Under the pieces are notes generated by a model that saw nothing but the letters and a program-made list of their open reading frames with translations, made no database searches and was not told where the DNA came from. A stretch of DNA of 29,903 nucleotides, from contig CAJJPX010000019.1 in NCBI GenBank assembly GCA_905193755.1, positions 1-29,903 of the forward strand. The letters are read 5' to 3'. The translations under genes and the position numbers were made by a program. Every line of letters starts with the position of its first letter. Within the stretch, counting starts at the first letter, position 1. This document shows, in pieces, positions 1-6,489 of the stretch. Origin of the DNA: an uncultured Clostridium sp. GTDB lineage: Bacteria; Bacillota_I; Bacilli_A; RF39; UBA660.

Positions 1-11
1 AAGTTTTGATA

Positions 12-20
12 TGATATAAT
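12..20 (+). promoter_or_regulatory. Extended -10 promoter of the PPTase gene
   Basis: TGATATAAT is an extended -10 element (TGn plus TATAAT) about 50 bases before the ATG at 71. Any -35 box lies outside the window. Transcription would start near 27, giving a leader of about 44 bases. Confidence 0.6.
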
Positions 21-70
21 AAAATATATTAAATTGTGGTATAAAAATAATTTAATAAAGGGATGCATGT

Positions 71-526
71 ATGATCATAATCGGAACAGAAAAAGAAATA
101 AATGAAAAGATAAAATCTTTATCTAACGAAAAACTTTTAAAGAATGAATATGGAAAACCATATTATGAAAATATTAATATTAGATTTAATAAAAGTAATA
201 CTTTAGATTTATCAGTATTAATTATAGATAATAAAGAATGTGGTATAGATATAGAAAGAATAAGAAAATATGATGAAGTAATGGCTAAAAGAATACTCTC
301 TAGAGAAGAATATGACTTTGTTAATAGAAATAATAAAGATTTTACTTTTACTCTTATATGGACCTTAAAAGAGTCATATTTAAAATGTATAGGCACAGGA
401 CTAAATCCAAACCTAAAAGATATTTCATTTGTTAAAGATAATAAAATATTAAAAACAAAAAATAATTATAAACTAAATTACTTCATATACGAAGATAAAT
501 ATATAATAAGTTACTGTACAAAGTAA
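71..526 (+). CDS. 4'-phosphopantetheinyl transferase, Sfp/AcpS superfamily
   Basis: Likely transfers the phosphopantetheine arm from CoA to a carrier protein serine. The two family motifs are present: GIDIE at residues 58-62 (Mg-binding D60 and E62) and W97-xx-K100-E101-xxx-K105 in the WTLKESYLK segment. At 151 residues it is shorter than Sfp (about 220) and lacks much of the N-terminal half. The usual NISHS segment reads NKSNT (residues 40-44), so the histidine is replaced by asparagine. The start at 71 has AAAGGG at 57-62 eight bases upstream. It is a single-gene unit with its own promoter and a terminator at 505-534. Family assignment is firm; whether it serves acyl carrier protein or a peptide synthetase is unknown, as no carrier protein is in the window. 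Confidence 0.88.
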   Translation: MIIIGTEKEINEKIKSLSNEKLLKNEYGKPYYENINIRFNKSNTLDLSVLIIDNKECGIDIERIRKYDEVMAKRILSREEYDFVNRNNKDFTFTLIWTLKESYLKCIGTGLNPNLKDISFVKDNKILKTKNNYKLNYFIYEDKYIISYCTK

Positions 527-534
527 CTTATTTT
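505..534 (+). terminator. Intrinsic terminator after the PPTase gene
   Basis: Ten-base arms 505-514 (AATAAGTTAC) and 523-532 (GTAACTTATT) flank an 8-base loop, and the run of T follows. The left arm lies within the last codons of the PPTase gene. Confidence 0.7.
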
Positions 535-590
535 AGACTCTAATAATATTCATAAATCTCTATATGTAATAAAATACTATAGGTGATAAT

Positions 591-911
591 ATGAATATAG
601 AATTAATAAAAGCACTACTATTAGTAGCAGTATCATCAAGTATTATAAGTACATCATTTGTTCAAAAAATAAAAACTGTATCATTAATAAAATGTAGTGA
701 TTGCCTGATATATATATCATTCTTAATATCTATGAGTTTTGGAATGCTTTTTACTTTGTCATTTACAGAATACACACTAGTAGATTCTGCTTGGGTAGGA
801 CTATTTAGTTTCATTGGAGCAGACTCACTTTATAAAGCATTTGAAGACAAACTATTTAAATCATTTAATAAAATAAATGAAGTAAAAGAAATAGAAAGAA
901 AAGACTTATGA
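591..911 (+). CDS. Holin-like small membrane protein (A118-holin type)
   Basis: A 106-residue protein with three hydrophobic stretches: residues about 5-24, 38-60 and 64-77. The C-terminus is charged. The segment FIGADSLYKAFEDK near residues 74-87 resembles holins of Listeria phage A118 and related Firmicutes phages (recalled, not searched). A holin makes inner-membrane lesions that let a cytoplasmic endolysin reach the wall. This fits the next gene, a signal-less M23 peptidase whose ATG overlaps this stop (ATGA, 908-911). The SD GGTGAT at about 582-587 precedes the ATG. No other phage genes adjoin, so this is either a prophage leftover or a domesticated lysis or secretion cassette. Confidence 0.68.
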   Translation: MNIELIKALLLVAVSSSIISTSFVQKIKTVSLIKCSDCLIYISFLISMSFGMLFTLSFTEYTLVDSAWVGLFSFIGADSLYKAFEDKLFKSFNKINEVKEIERKDL

Positions 912-1495
912 TAAAATTATATTTTCCCTGTAAGTATGTAAGTTTCACAAAAGGGTATTCAAGTAGTCATAAAGGATTAGATATGGCATGGAACTCTAAA
1001 TACGGAGGACCTAATCATAATATTTTAGCTCCAGCAGACGGAACCGTAACAAAAGTGTTAAAGAACTATAATAAGACTGATAAAACTAGTAAAACTTATG
1101 GTAATTATGTGATTATAGACCATGGCAATAATATCGAAACAATAGTCGCTCACTTGAAATATAATACTATAAGAGTTAAAAAAGGTGATAAAGTGCATAA
1201 AGGCGACGTACTAGGAGTAATGGGAAACACTGGATACTCAAAAGGTACACATTGTCACTATGAAGTGAAAATCAACAATGAAAAAGTAGATCCACTAAAA
1301 TATACATACTTAGAAAGTAATAATATTCTAAATGAAGCTACATCTAAAGAATATAAAATATTAAAAGATGAAGTAAAAACTGAACCAAAGGAACAACCAA
1401 AAGAAGAATTAAAAGTAAAATTTGAATATACTTGTCCTAAAACTGGTATTTATAAAATCAAACTCATAGAAAATGAAAAGATTCTAATTATTTAG
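908..1495 (+). CDS. M23-family peptidoglycan endopeptidase without signal peptide (endolysin-like)
   Basis: Lysostaphin/LytM-type zinc peptidase that would cut peptide cross-links in peptidoglycan. Zinc ligands are readable: H21 and D25 (HKGLD) and H117 of THCHYE (H115, H117); H82 in the IVAHL segment is the other conserved histidine. The catalytic domain fills residues 10-130. A Lys/Glu/Pro-rich linker follows (about 140-168) and a short C-terminal beta-like segment. No signal peptide or TM helix precedes the domain, so export must depend on another factor. The overlapping upstream holin-like gene supplies an obvious one. The 3' end overlaps the 3' end of convergent rnhC by 12 bases and lies inside a terminator hairpin. 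Confidence 0.87.
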   Translation: MIKLYFPCKYVSFTKGYSSSHKGLDMAWNSKYGGPNHNILAPADGTVTKVLKNYNKTDKTSKTYGNYVIIDHGNNIETIVAHLKYNTIRVKKGDKVHKGDVLGVMGNTGYSKGTHCHYEVKINNEKVDPLKYTYLESNNILNEATSKEYKILKDEVKTEPKEQPKEELKVKFEYTCPKTGIYKIKLIENEKILII

Positions 1496-1503
1496 AATCT
1501 TTT
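1476..1503. terminator. Bidirectional terminator shared by the M23 gene and rnhC
   Basis: Twelve-base perfect arms 1476-1487 and 1492-1503 with a 4-base loop, A-rich on the left and T-rich on the right. It can stop transcription from both sides. The last codons of both convergent genes lie within it. Confidence 0.75.
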
Positions 1504-2422
1504 CTGTATTCTTAAAATTAAGTTTAGATATCTTTTCAAGTTCAAGTTTACCATATTTAGATACTATCTTTTTACCAAGTTCATCTACTTTATCGCTGGC
1601 ACCTTTTAATATTGTAACTCCATATTTTTCTGATAATTTATCCATTTCTACTAAGAATAAATATCTACTTATTACACTTGCAGCGGCTACACTTAAATGT
1701 TTACTTTCACCCTTAGTTAAGAATGTTATTTTAGTAACTTTATCAGTAATATTTTCTTGTTTTAAATAACTAAAATAACTTCTAGGAGTAGTAAATTGAT
1801 CAACAATGATTTTATGATATGGTATTCCTTTATTAGATAGTTCATATAAAACTCTATTATGAAGAATTGCTTTTATTTTATTCATATTAAAACCTTTATT
1901 AGAAAGTTCATTATATTTAATATTTGACAATGTAAACGTAACATAAGGTATTTTATCCATAAGAATAGGGGCACATCTACGAATCTTTTCATCAGTCATC
2001 TTTTTAGAATCCATAATCTTTAAGTCCTCAAGTAATTTTCTAGTAGATTTATCAACTAATGTAGCGGTTACAATAATAGGACCAAAATAGTCACCAGTAC
2101 CAACTTCATCACTACCAATCGCATCATAATAGTAGTATGTTTTGTCATTCTCTTTATCATATTTAGTTTTCATTTCACTATCTATATCTCTATCATTAAA
2201 GTGTCTTTCTAAGTCTTTCCACATATTAGCATCTATATCAGCACTTATACCTTGAAACATAACTTTACCACTTTCATATAAAGTTATAATAGTTCCACCT
2301 TCCTCAGCTTGAAAAACAGAGTATGGTGGTTTCTTATCTCTTTGTAGTAATTCATAATAATCAATCATCTTTTCTTTGATATTATCACTTACTTTAAATA
2401 CAATAGTTTTTTGTTCTGCCAT
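1484..2422 (-). CDS. rnhC: Ribonuclease HIII
   Basis: Cleaves the RNA strand of RNA-DNA hybrids, for example R-loops and primers. The N-terminal 85 residues match the TBP-like substrate-binding domain specific to HIII. The catalytic RNase H fold follows, with GSDEVGTGD (D105, E106), then MDSKKM (around D138) and IIVDQF. At 312 residues the length is normal for the family. Start ATG (2420-2422 on the minus strand) has GGATGTG just upstream and an extended -10 at 2449-2441. In many bacilli rnhB follows rbgA; the gene after rbgA here is not rnhB, and HIII may be the only type-2 RNase H in this neighbourhood. Confidence 0.95.
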   Translation of the reverse strand: MAEQKTIVFKVSDNIKEKMIDYYELLQRDKKPPYSVFQAEEGGTIITLYESGKVMFQGISADIDANMWKDLERHFNDRDIDSEMKTKYDKENDKTYYYYDAIGSDEVGTGDYFGPIIVTATLVDKSTRKLLEDLKIMDSKKMTDEKIRRCAPILMDKIPYVTFTLSNIKYNELSNKGFNMNKIKAILHNRVLYELSNKGIPYHKIIVDQFTTPRSYFSYLKQENITDKVTKITFLTKGESKHLSVAAASVISRYLFLVEMDKLSEKYGVTILKGASDKVDELGKKIVSKYGKLELEKISKLNFKNTEKILNN

Positions 2423-2440
2423 ATAATCACATCCAAGAAT

Positions 2441-2449
2441 ATTTTAACA
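2441..2449 (-). promoter_or_regulatory. Extended -10 promoter of rnhC
   Basis: The minus strand reads TGTTAAAAT, a TGn plus TAAAAT element, placing the start of transcription near 2434, 12 bases before the ATG. Confidence 0.5.
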
Positions 2450-2463
2450 TATTTTAATAATTC

Positions 2464-2492
2464 TTGAAATCTTAAAATAAAAAATATATAAT
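2464..2492 (+). promoter_or_regulatory. Sigma-A type promoter
   Basis: TTGAAA at 2464-2469 and TATAAT at 2487-2492 are separated by exactly 17 bases, in front of the gene at 2513. Confidence 0.7.
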
Positions 2493-2512
2493 AAAAAACC
2501 AAGAGGTATATT

Positions 2513-2893
2513 ATGAAAGACAAATATTTAAGAATATTCTTTTATGATTTAAGTATGTTATTTGGAAAATTTGAATTAAATGAAAACTTTATCAGCATAT
2601 TTAATGCATTTGTAAAAGATAATTTAAATCCTACAACTATTGACTGTTTCAAGATGATAATAAAAGTAAAAAAAGGAAAAGAAGGTTATGACGCAAGATA
2701 TGTTCTTGATGATTTTATAAATGCTAATAATGACATTATTACTGATAAAACTAAAGATTTATTTAAGGATATTCCATTAGAAAAAGCAAATATGATAGGA
2801 GAAATGGCAGTGTCTTTTAAAAATTATATGGAAAGTGTAGTATACGCTATGTCAGTAGACACACCAAGTTATCTAAAACAATTGAAACAATAA
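2513..2893 (+). CDS. Conserved-looking hypothetical protein, 126 aa
   Basis: I do not recognise this protein. It is soluble and mixed charged, with predicted helical character and no signal peptide or TM segment. A central Lys/Gly-rich stretch (KVKKGKEGYDARY) is its most distinctive part. It has a good promoter, an SD (AAGAGG at about 2501-2506) and sits alone between rnhC (divergent) and the structured leader of tmk. The gene looks real from codon use and expression signals. Its function is unknown. Confidence 0.6.
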   Translation: MKDKYLRIFFYDLSMLFGKFELNENFISIFNAFVKDNLNPTTIDCFKMIIKVKKGKEGYDARYVLDDFINANNDIITDKTKDLFKDIPLEKANMIGEMAVSFKNYMESVVYAMSVDTPSYLKQLKQ

Positions 2894-2942
2894 AAAATAT
2901 TTACACTTATTACTTCTTTATATACAAAAAATATATTTAATG

Positions 2943-2951
2943 TGCTATATT
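2943..2951 (+). promoter_or_regulatory. Probable extended -10 promoter of tmk-thyA-dfrA
   Basis: TGCTATATT forms a TGn plus TATATT element; a weak TATACA lies 19 bases upstream at 2921-2926. Transcription would begin near 2958, so the mRNA would open with the structured leader described next. Confidence 0.45.
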
Positions 2952-2957
2952 AAATAT

Positions 2958-3038
2958 AGAGGTAATATTAGTGTTAATGATAAATTAATACATTTTTAAC
3001 ATAGAATATTACTATGTTATTTTTTAATGGAGGAAAAT
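2958..3038 (+). promoter_or_regulatory. Candidate structured 5' leader / attenuator of the tmk operon
   Basis: About 80 bases between the likely transcription start and the tmk ATG can form: a hairpin 2971-2978 with 2984-2991; a terminator hairpin 2998-3004 with 3012-3018 followed by T7; and a third helix, GTAATATT 2962-2969 with AATATTAC 3005-3012, that uses the whole terminator loop plus one base of its stem. The third helix can compete with the terminator or form a pseudoknot with its loop. I recognise no known riboswitch class. AT-rich sequence pairs easily by chance, so this is a candidate only. Confidence 0.4.
2998..3025 (+). terminator. Intrinsic terminator immediately upstream of the tmk SD
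   Basis: Seven-base arms AACATAG (2998-3004) and CTATGTT (3012-3018), a 7-base loop, then ATTTTTT. It ends three bases before the SD GGAGG of tmk. It either ends the 2513-2893 transcript or acts as an attenuator for tmk. Confidence 0.65.
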
Positions 3039-3773
3039 ATGCAAAGAGCAAAAATAATAGTAATAGAAGGAACAGATGGTTCAGGAAAAGAAACACAAAG
3101 CAAAAAGATAGAAGAATACTATATTTCTAAAGGCTTAAAAGTTAAGAAATATTCTTTTCCTCAATATGATACTCCAACAGGTAAAATTGTAGGTGCATCA
3201 TATTTAGGCAAACCAGAGTTAGGTGAATCAGTATTTCCAGAAACATCAGCAAAAGTAGACCCGCTTGTTAGTAGCCTTTATTATGCTGCGGATAGACGTT
3301 ACAACTTTTTAAAATTCATTGAAGAAGAAATATATCAAAATGATATTATAATTCTTGATAGATATACTACATCTAATATGGGACATCAAGCAGGAAAAGC
3401 AAAAAATAAAAAAGAAGAAAACCAAATATTAAGATTTATTGAAAAATTAGAATTTGATTTATGTGAACTTCCAAGACCAGATGTAGTAGTATTCTTATAT
3501 ATGCCATTTGAAGCAACCAAAGAACTTAGAAAAGGAAGAGCTGCTGGAGATGGAAATGAAAACAGCGAAGAACATTTAAGAAAAGCAGAACAAACATATT
3601 TAGATATATCATCTCGTTATGGATGGACACATATAGATTGTTTAAAAACAAAAAAATTCGAAAAAATTGAAGACATCAAGTCAATCGATGAAATAAGTGA
3701 AGAAATCATTGCCACTCTTAATAGTAAACTAGCAGAAGAACCAGGCAAAATAAAAAGAATGACAAGATTTTAA
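3039..3773 (+). CDS. tmk: Thymidylate kinase (dTMP kinase)
   Basis: Phosphorylates dTMP to dTDP in the dTTP pathway. The P-loop is EGTDGSGKET (residues 10-19) and the catalytic DRY motif is at 107-109 (ILDRYTTSN). A Gly/Asn/Glu-rich LID-like stretch follows an Arg/Lys-rich segment near residues 165-180. At 244 residues it is longer than typical bacterial Tmk (about 210), and the DRYTTSNMGHQ form matches a divergent subgroup rather than the Bacillus enzyme. I chose ATG 3039, not the in-frame ATG at 3027, because the SD TGGAGG at 3028-3033 covers the latter. It is first in an operon with thyA and dfrA, with gaps of 20 and 7 bases. Confidence 0.88.
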   Translation: MQRAKIIVIEGTDGSGKETQSKKIEEYYISKGLKVKKYSFPQYDTPTGKIVGASYLGKPELGESVFPETSAKVDPLVSSLYYAADRRYNFLKFIEEEIYQNDIIILDRYTTSNMGHQAGKAKNKKEENQILRFIEKLEFDLCELPRPDVVVFLYMPFEATKELRKGRAAGDGNENSEEHLRKAEQTYLDISSRYGWTHIDCLKTKKFEKIEDIKSIDEISEEIIATLNSKLAEEPGKIKRMTRF

Positions 3774-3793
3774 TATAAGGAAGTGAGGTAATT

Positions 3794-4696
3794 ATGGGAC
3801 GTTGGGATAAAGAATATCTTAAGCTATGTAAAAAAATATTGAAGGAAGGAAAAGAGGTAGAAAATAGAACTGGAATTAATACTATTAAAATACCAGCATA
3901 CAGTTTTGAATTTAATCTTGAAAAAGAATTTCCATTTCTTACAACTAAACAACTATTTTATAGACAAGCTATTTTAGAAATGCTGTGGATTTATCAAGTA
4001 CAAAGTAATGATGTAAGATGGCTTCAAGAAAGAAATGTCCATATTTGGGATGAATGGGAAGTAGATGAAGATGGTTTTTGGAAAGCAACTCAAATGGTGC
4101 CAAATGAAAATGGTAAACTTGTAAAAAAAGAAATAGTAAAAGAATTTGGTAAGGAATGGTCACACACTATCGGAACAGCATATGGATGGATAGTAAAAGA
4201 ATATGATCAAATGAATAAACTAATTAATACTATTAAAACTAATCCAACTGATAGAAGAATGATAATAAACTTATGGCAAAATAAACACTTAGATACAGCG
4301 GTTTTACCATCTTGTGTATGGTCATCAGAATGGGATGTAACAGATGGACACCTAAATGCATATGTTCATCAAAGAAGTTGTGATGTACCTTTAGGACTTC
4401 CATTTAATGTCACACAATATTCAGTACTACTTTATATGATTGCTCACGTAACAGGACTTAAACCAGGTAAACTATATTGGAGTATTAAAGATGCACATAT
4501 TTATGTAAACCAAATCGATGGTATAAAAGAACAAATAAGAAGAGGAAAAGAATTAGAAGACTTACCAGCACCCAAACTATGGTTAAATCCAGAAGTGAAA
4601 GATTTTTATGAATTTGATAACAGTAGTGAATTAAAAGATATAAAAGTAGTAAACTATCGTCATCATGGCAAAATATCTTTTCCAATCGCACAGTAG
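3794..4696 (+). CDS. thyA: Thymidylate synthase
   Basis: Methylates dUMP to dTMP with methylene-tetrahydrofolate and releases dihydrofolate, which the next gene (DHFR) recycles. The nucleophile is C174 in LPSC. The phosphate-binding R154-R155 pair is present (TDRRM), as are RSCDVPLGLPFNVTQY (R194, D197, N205) and DAHIYVNQ near the C-terminus. The usual Pro-Cys-His around the nucleophile is replaced by Ser-Cys-Val. At 300 residues it carries an insertion of the L. casei kind (about residues 88-120). It has an SD (GAAGTGAGG region) and lies 20 bases after tmk. Confidence 0.95.
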   Translation: MGRWDKEYLKLCKKILKEGKEVENRTGINTIKIPAYSFEFNLEKEFPFLTTKQLFYRQAILEMLWIYQVQSNDVRWLQERNVHIWDEWEVDEDGFWKATQMVPNENGKLVKKEIVKEFGKEWSHTIGTAYGWIVKEYDQMNKLINTIKTNPTDRRMIINLWQNKHLDTAVLPSCVWSSEWDVTDGHLNAYVHQRSCDVPLGLPFNVTQYSVLLYMIAHVTGLKPGKLYWSIKDAHIYVNQIDGIKEQIRRGKELEDLPAPKLWLNPEVKDFYEFDNSSELKDIKVVNYRHHGKISFPIAQ

Positions 4697-4703
4697 GTGA
4701 GAT

Positions 4704-5183
4704 ATGAGTTATACAATAATAGCCGCAATAGGTAAAAATAGAGAACTAGGTAAAGATAATAACCTAATATGGCATTTACCTGGAGACTTAAAATTTTTTA
4801 AAGAAATAACAACTGGACACTCAATAATAATGGGAAGAAAAACACTTGAATCTCTTCCAAAACTACTACCTAATCGTCATCATATAGTTTTATCAAGTAG
4901 AGATGAATTTAATTCGGAAATAGAACACTATAAATCATTAAAAGAACTATTAAACGGACTAAAAGGAAGAAATGAAGAAATATTTGTAATAGGTGGTGCT
5001 TCTATATATAAAGAATTTATAGATATCGTAGATAAAATGTATTTAACAGAAATAGAAGCAGAATGCAAAGATGCAGATTCATACTTTCCAGAATTTGATA
5101 AAGAAGAATGGCAAAAGACAATACTAAAAGAAAACGAAGACAATAATATTTCATATAAACACGTACTATATAAGAAGAAGTAA
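4704..5183 (+). CDS. dfrA: Dihydrofolate reductase
   Basis: Reduces dihydrofolate to tetrahydrofolate with NADPH and is the target of trimethoprim. The substrate loop reads LIWHLPGDLKFF, with the catalytic acid D28. NADPH-binding segments are IIMGRKTLESL (residues 41-51) and FVIGGASIYKEF. At 159 residues the length is standard. It begins 7 bases after thyA, with AGGTGAG as SD in the gap, the common thyA-dfrA pairing. The operon ends in a terminator at 5172-5197. Whether it is drug-sensitive cannot be read from the sequence. Confidence 0.96.
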   Translation: MSYTIIAAIGKNRELGKDNNLIWHLPGDLKFFKEITTGHSIIMGRKTLESLPKLLPNRHHIVLSSRDEFNSEIEHYKSLKELLNGLKGRNEEIFVIGGASIYKEFIDIVDKMYLTEIEAECKDADSYFPEFDKEEWQKTILKENEDNNISYKHVLYKKK

Positions 5184-5197
5184 TTCTTCTTTTTTTT
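5172..5197 (+). terminator. Intrinsic terminator of tmk-thyA-dfrA
   Basis: Eight-base arms AAGAAGAA (5172-5179) and TTCTTCTT (5184-5191), a 4-base loop holding the dfrA stop, then a T run to 5197. Confidence 0.8.
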
Positions 5198-5237
5198 AAC
5201 AAAAAAATATATTATAATATTTCTAGGAAGTGATAAT

Positions 5238-6146
5238 ATGTTTGAAAAATTATTTAATAGAAATATAAAACTTTTACCAATCTCAACTATATTTATAGTA
5301 CTAACATTAATAATTTGTATTTCATTTCAAATATACTCAAAAAAAATAATCGAAACAGAACTAGAATTAAATTGTATAACATTTGATCAAACTAAAGAAA
5401 ATGAAAAAACAAGAATAACAGGAATTAAGAATATACTTTTATTAAAAGATAATTATTATTTAGTTATGAATAACGATACATTTTATGTCGCAAAAATATC
5501 AGTAAATGAAGTTCAAAAAATAAGAAAAGATTTAAATAAAAATAAAAAATATACTCTATATGGTAAATCCGAAAAAATTGATGATACTACTATAGAAGAG
5601 TTTGTTAACACATATAATAGAATAAAAAAAGACGAAACAATAACAAAAGAAGAATATAATGAAAAATTCGGATATATGTATTTGGATCAAAAAAGTACAG
5701 GTGACAAGATAACTAAGAAAAGTAATGTTATAATTGCTATATCTTTATTATCAGTCTTCACAGGTATTATAATATCTATTATGTTTATAAGAAATAATAA
5801 TAAAAATTATAAATTATTAAGAACATTAAGCAAATCAGAAATATCAAAAATTAATAAAGAATTAACAAAATCAAAAAAATACAAAAATATTTATATAACA
5901 GATAATTATATTTTAATAGGTAAACTAGGTTTAGAATTAATAAAGATTGAAAATATAATATTTGCATATAAAGAAAATAATAAAGTGATAGTTTATACTA
6001 AATCATTAAGCAATCATAAAATAAAAATTAATGACGAATTAGATCTATTAAATATAATTAAATCAAAAAATAAGAATGTATTAATTGATAAAACAACTAA
6101 AAATATAGAAACTTTATCTAAAAAATACAATCTTACTATAGAGTAA
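5238..6146 (+). CDS. Two-TM membrane protein of unknown function
   Basis: A 302-residue protein with TM segments at about 13-34 and 162-184. The first soluble part (35-160) should lie outside and the C-terminal 115 residues inside the cell. The C-terminal part alternates short beta strands (YIT, YILIGK, LELIKIENIIFAYKE), which suggests a small PH-like or Sm-like barrel; this is inference from pattern. A TATAAT at 5213-5218 and the SD AGGAAGTG precede the ATG. A strong terminator follows. I know no assigned function. Lysine and asparagine content is very high even for this window. Confidence 0.6.
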   Translation: MFEKLFNRNIKLLPISTIFIVLTLIICISFQIYSKKIIETELELNCITFDQTKENEKTRITGIKNILLLKDNYYLVMNNDTFYVAKISVNEVQKIRKDLNKNKKYTLYGKSEKIDDTTIEEFVNTYNRIKKDETITKEEYNEKFGYMYLDQKSTGDKITKKSNVIIAISLLSVFTGIIISIMFIRNNNKNYKLLRTLSKSEISKINKELTKSKKYKNIYITDNYILIGKLGLELIKIENIIFAYKENNKVIVYTKSLSNHKIKINDELDLLNIIKSKNKNVLIDKTTKNIETLSKKYNLTIE

Positions 6147-6171
6147 AAGGAAGTATAGCACTTCCTTTTTT
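6145..6171. terminator. Bidirectional terminator
   Basis: Ten-base arms AAAAGGAAGT (6145-6154) and ACTTCCTTTT (6160-6169) with a 5-base loop. The A-rich left and T-rich right sides let it serve the gene at 5238 and the minus-strand gene ending at 6170. Confidence 0.8.
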
Positions 6172-6373
6172 AATTATTACAGCTATTACAATTATTTGAA
6201 TAACCATTATTAACAAAACCTACACCAAAGATAATAACTAATAATATAAACAATACTAATATAATTGCTGCTCCATAGCCATAACCATATCCACTATTAT
6301 AATAACCTGGATATACACCATAATTCATTGCATTACCACCAGCATATCCACCATTATATCCATAATAATACAT
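6170..6373 (-). CDS. Tiny YjcZ-family-like membrane protein, Gly/Tyr/Asn-rich
   Basis: A 67-residue protein. Residues 1-34 are Tyr/Gly/Asn-rich. Residues 35-53 form one TM helix (AAIILVLFILLVIIFGVGF), then a short Asn/Cys tail (NNCNSCNN). The LFILLVII core matches the tiny-TM family containing B. subtilis YjcZ and related spore proteins (recalled). The SD AGGAGGT is strong. Upstream on the minus strand (6407-6399) lies CATAAAATA, which fits the CATAnnnTA -10 pattern of sigma-K; a matching -35 is not clear. With the SpoVID/YsxE-like pair at the end of the window this fits a spore or mother-cell role, but that is inference. Confidence 0.62.
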   Translation of the reverse strand: MYYYGYNGGYAGGNAMNYGVYPGYYNSGYGYGYGAAIILVLFILLVIIFGVGFVNNGYSNNCNSCNN

Positions 6374-6398
6374 ATATTACCTCCTAACTTATCTATAT

Positions 6399-6407
6399 TA
6401 TTTTATG
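6399..6407 (-). promoter_or_regulatory. Possible mother-cell sigma (K/E-like) -10 element
   Basis: The minus strand reads CATAAAATA, 26 bases before the start of the YjcZ-like gene. It fits CATAnnnTA, but no convincing -35 at the expected distance was found. Confidence 0.25.
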
Positions 6408-6489
6408 GCGAGCTTAATATATTGACACTACTAAAATAGTATATAATTTACATTTAATGATATTTTTTGTATAATATACATGATAGAAT

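Noticed and set aside
163..396. Minus-strand and other antisense open frames across real genes (also 3969-4163, 4485-4691, 26513-26821 and others).
   Set aside because: They lie opposite well-supported genes, lack ribosome sites and have the hydrophobic, low-complexity look of reversed AT-rich codons.
580..593. Recurring GGTGATAATATG or AGTGATAATATG at 582, 5228 and 11260 as a possible regulatory motif.
   Set aside because: Each is simply an SD plus A/T-rich spacer and start codon; nothing else is shared upstream.
3027..3038. ATG 3027 as start of tmk.
   Set aside because: It overlaps the SD TGGAGG that serves ATG 3039, and it abuts the terminator T tract.
6422..6447. TTGACA and TATAAT as an ftsW promoter pair.
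   Set aside because: The spacer is only 14 bases; the later TATAAT at 6470-6475 is a better -10.
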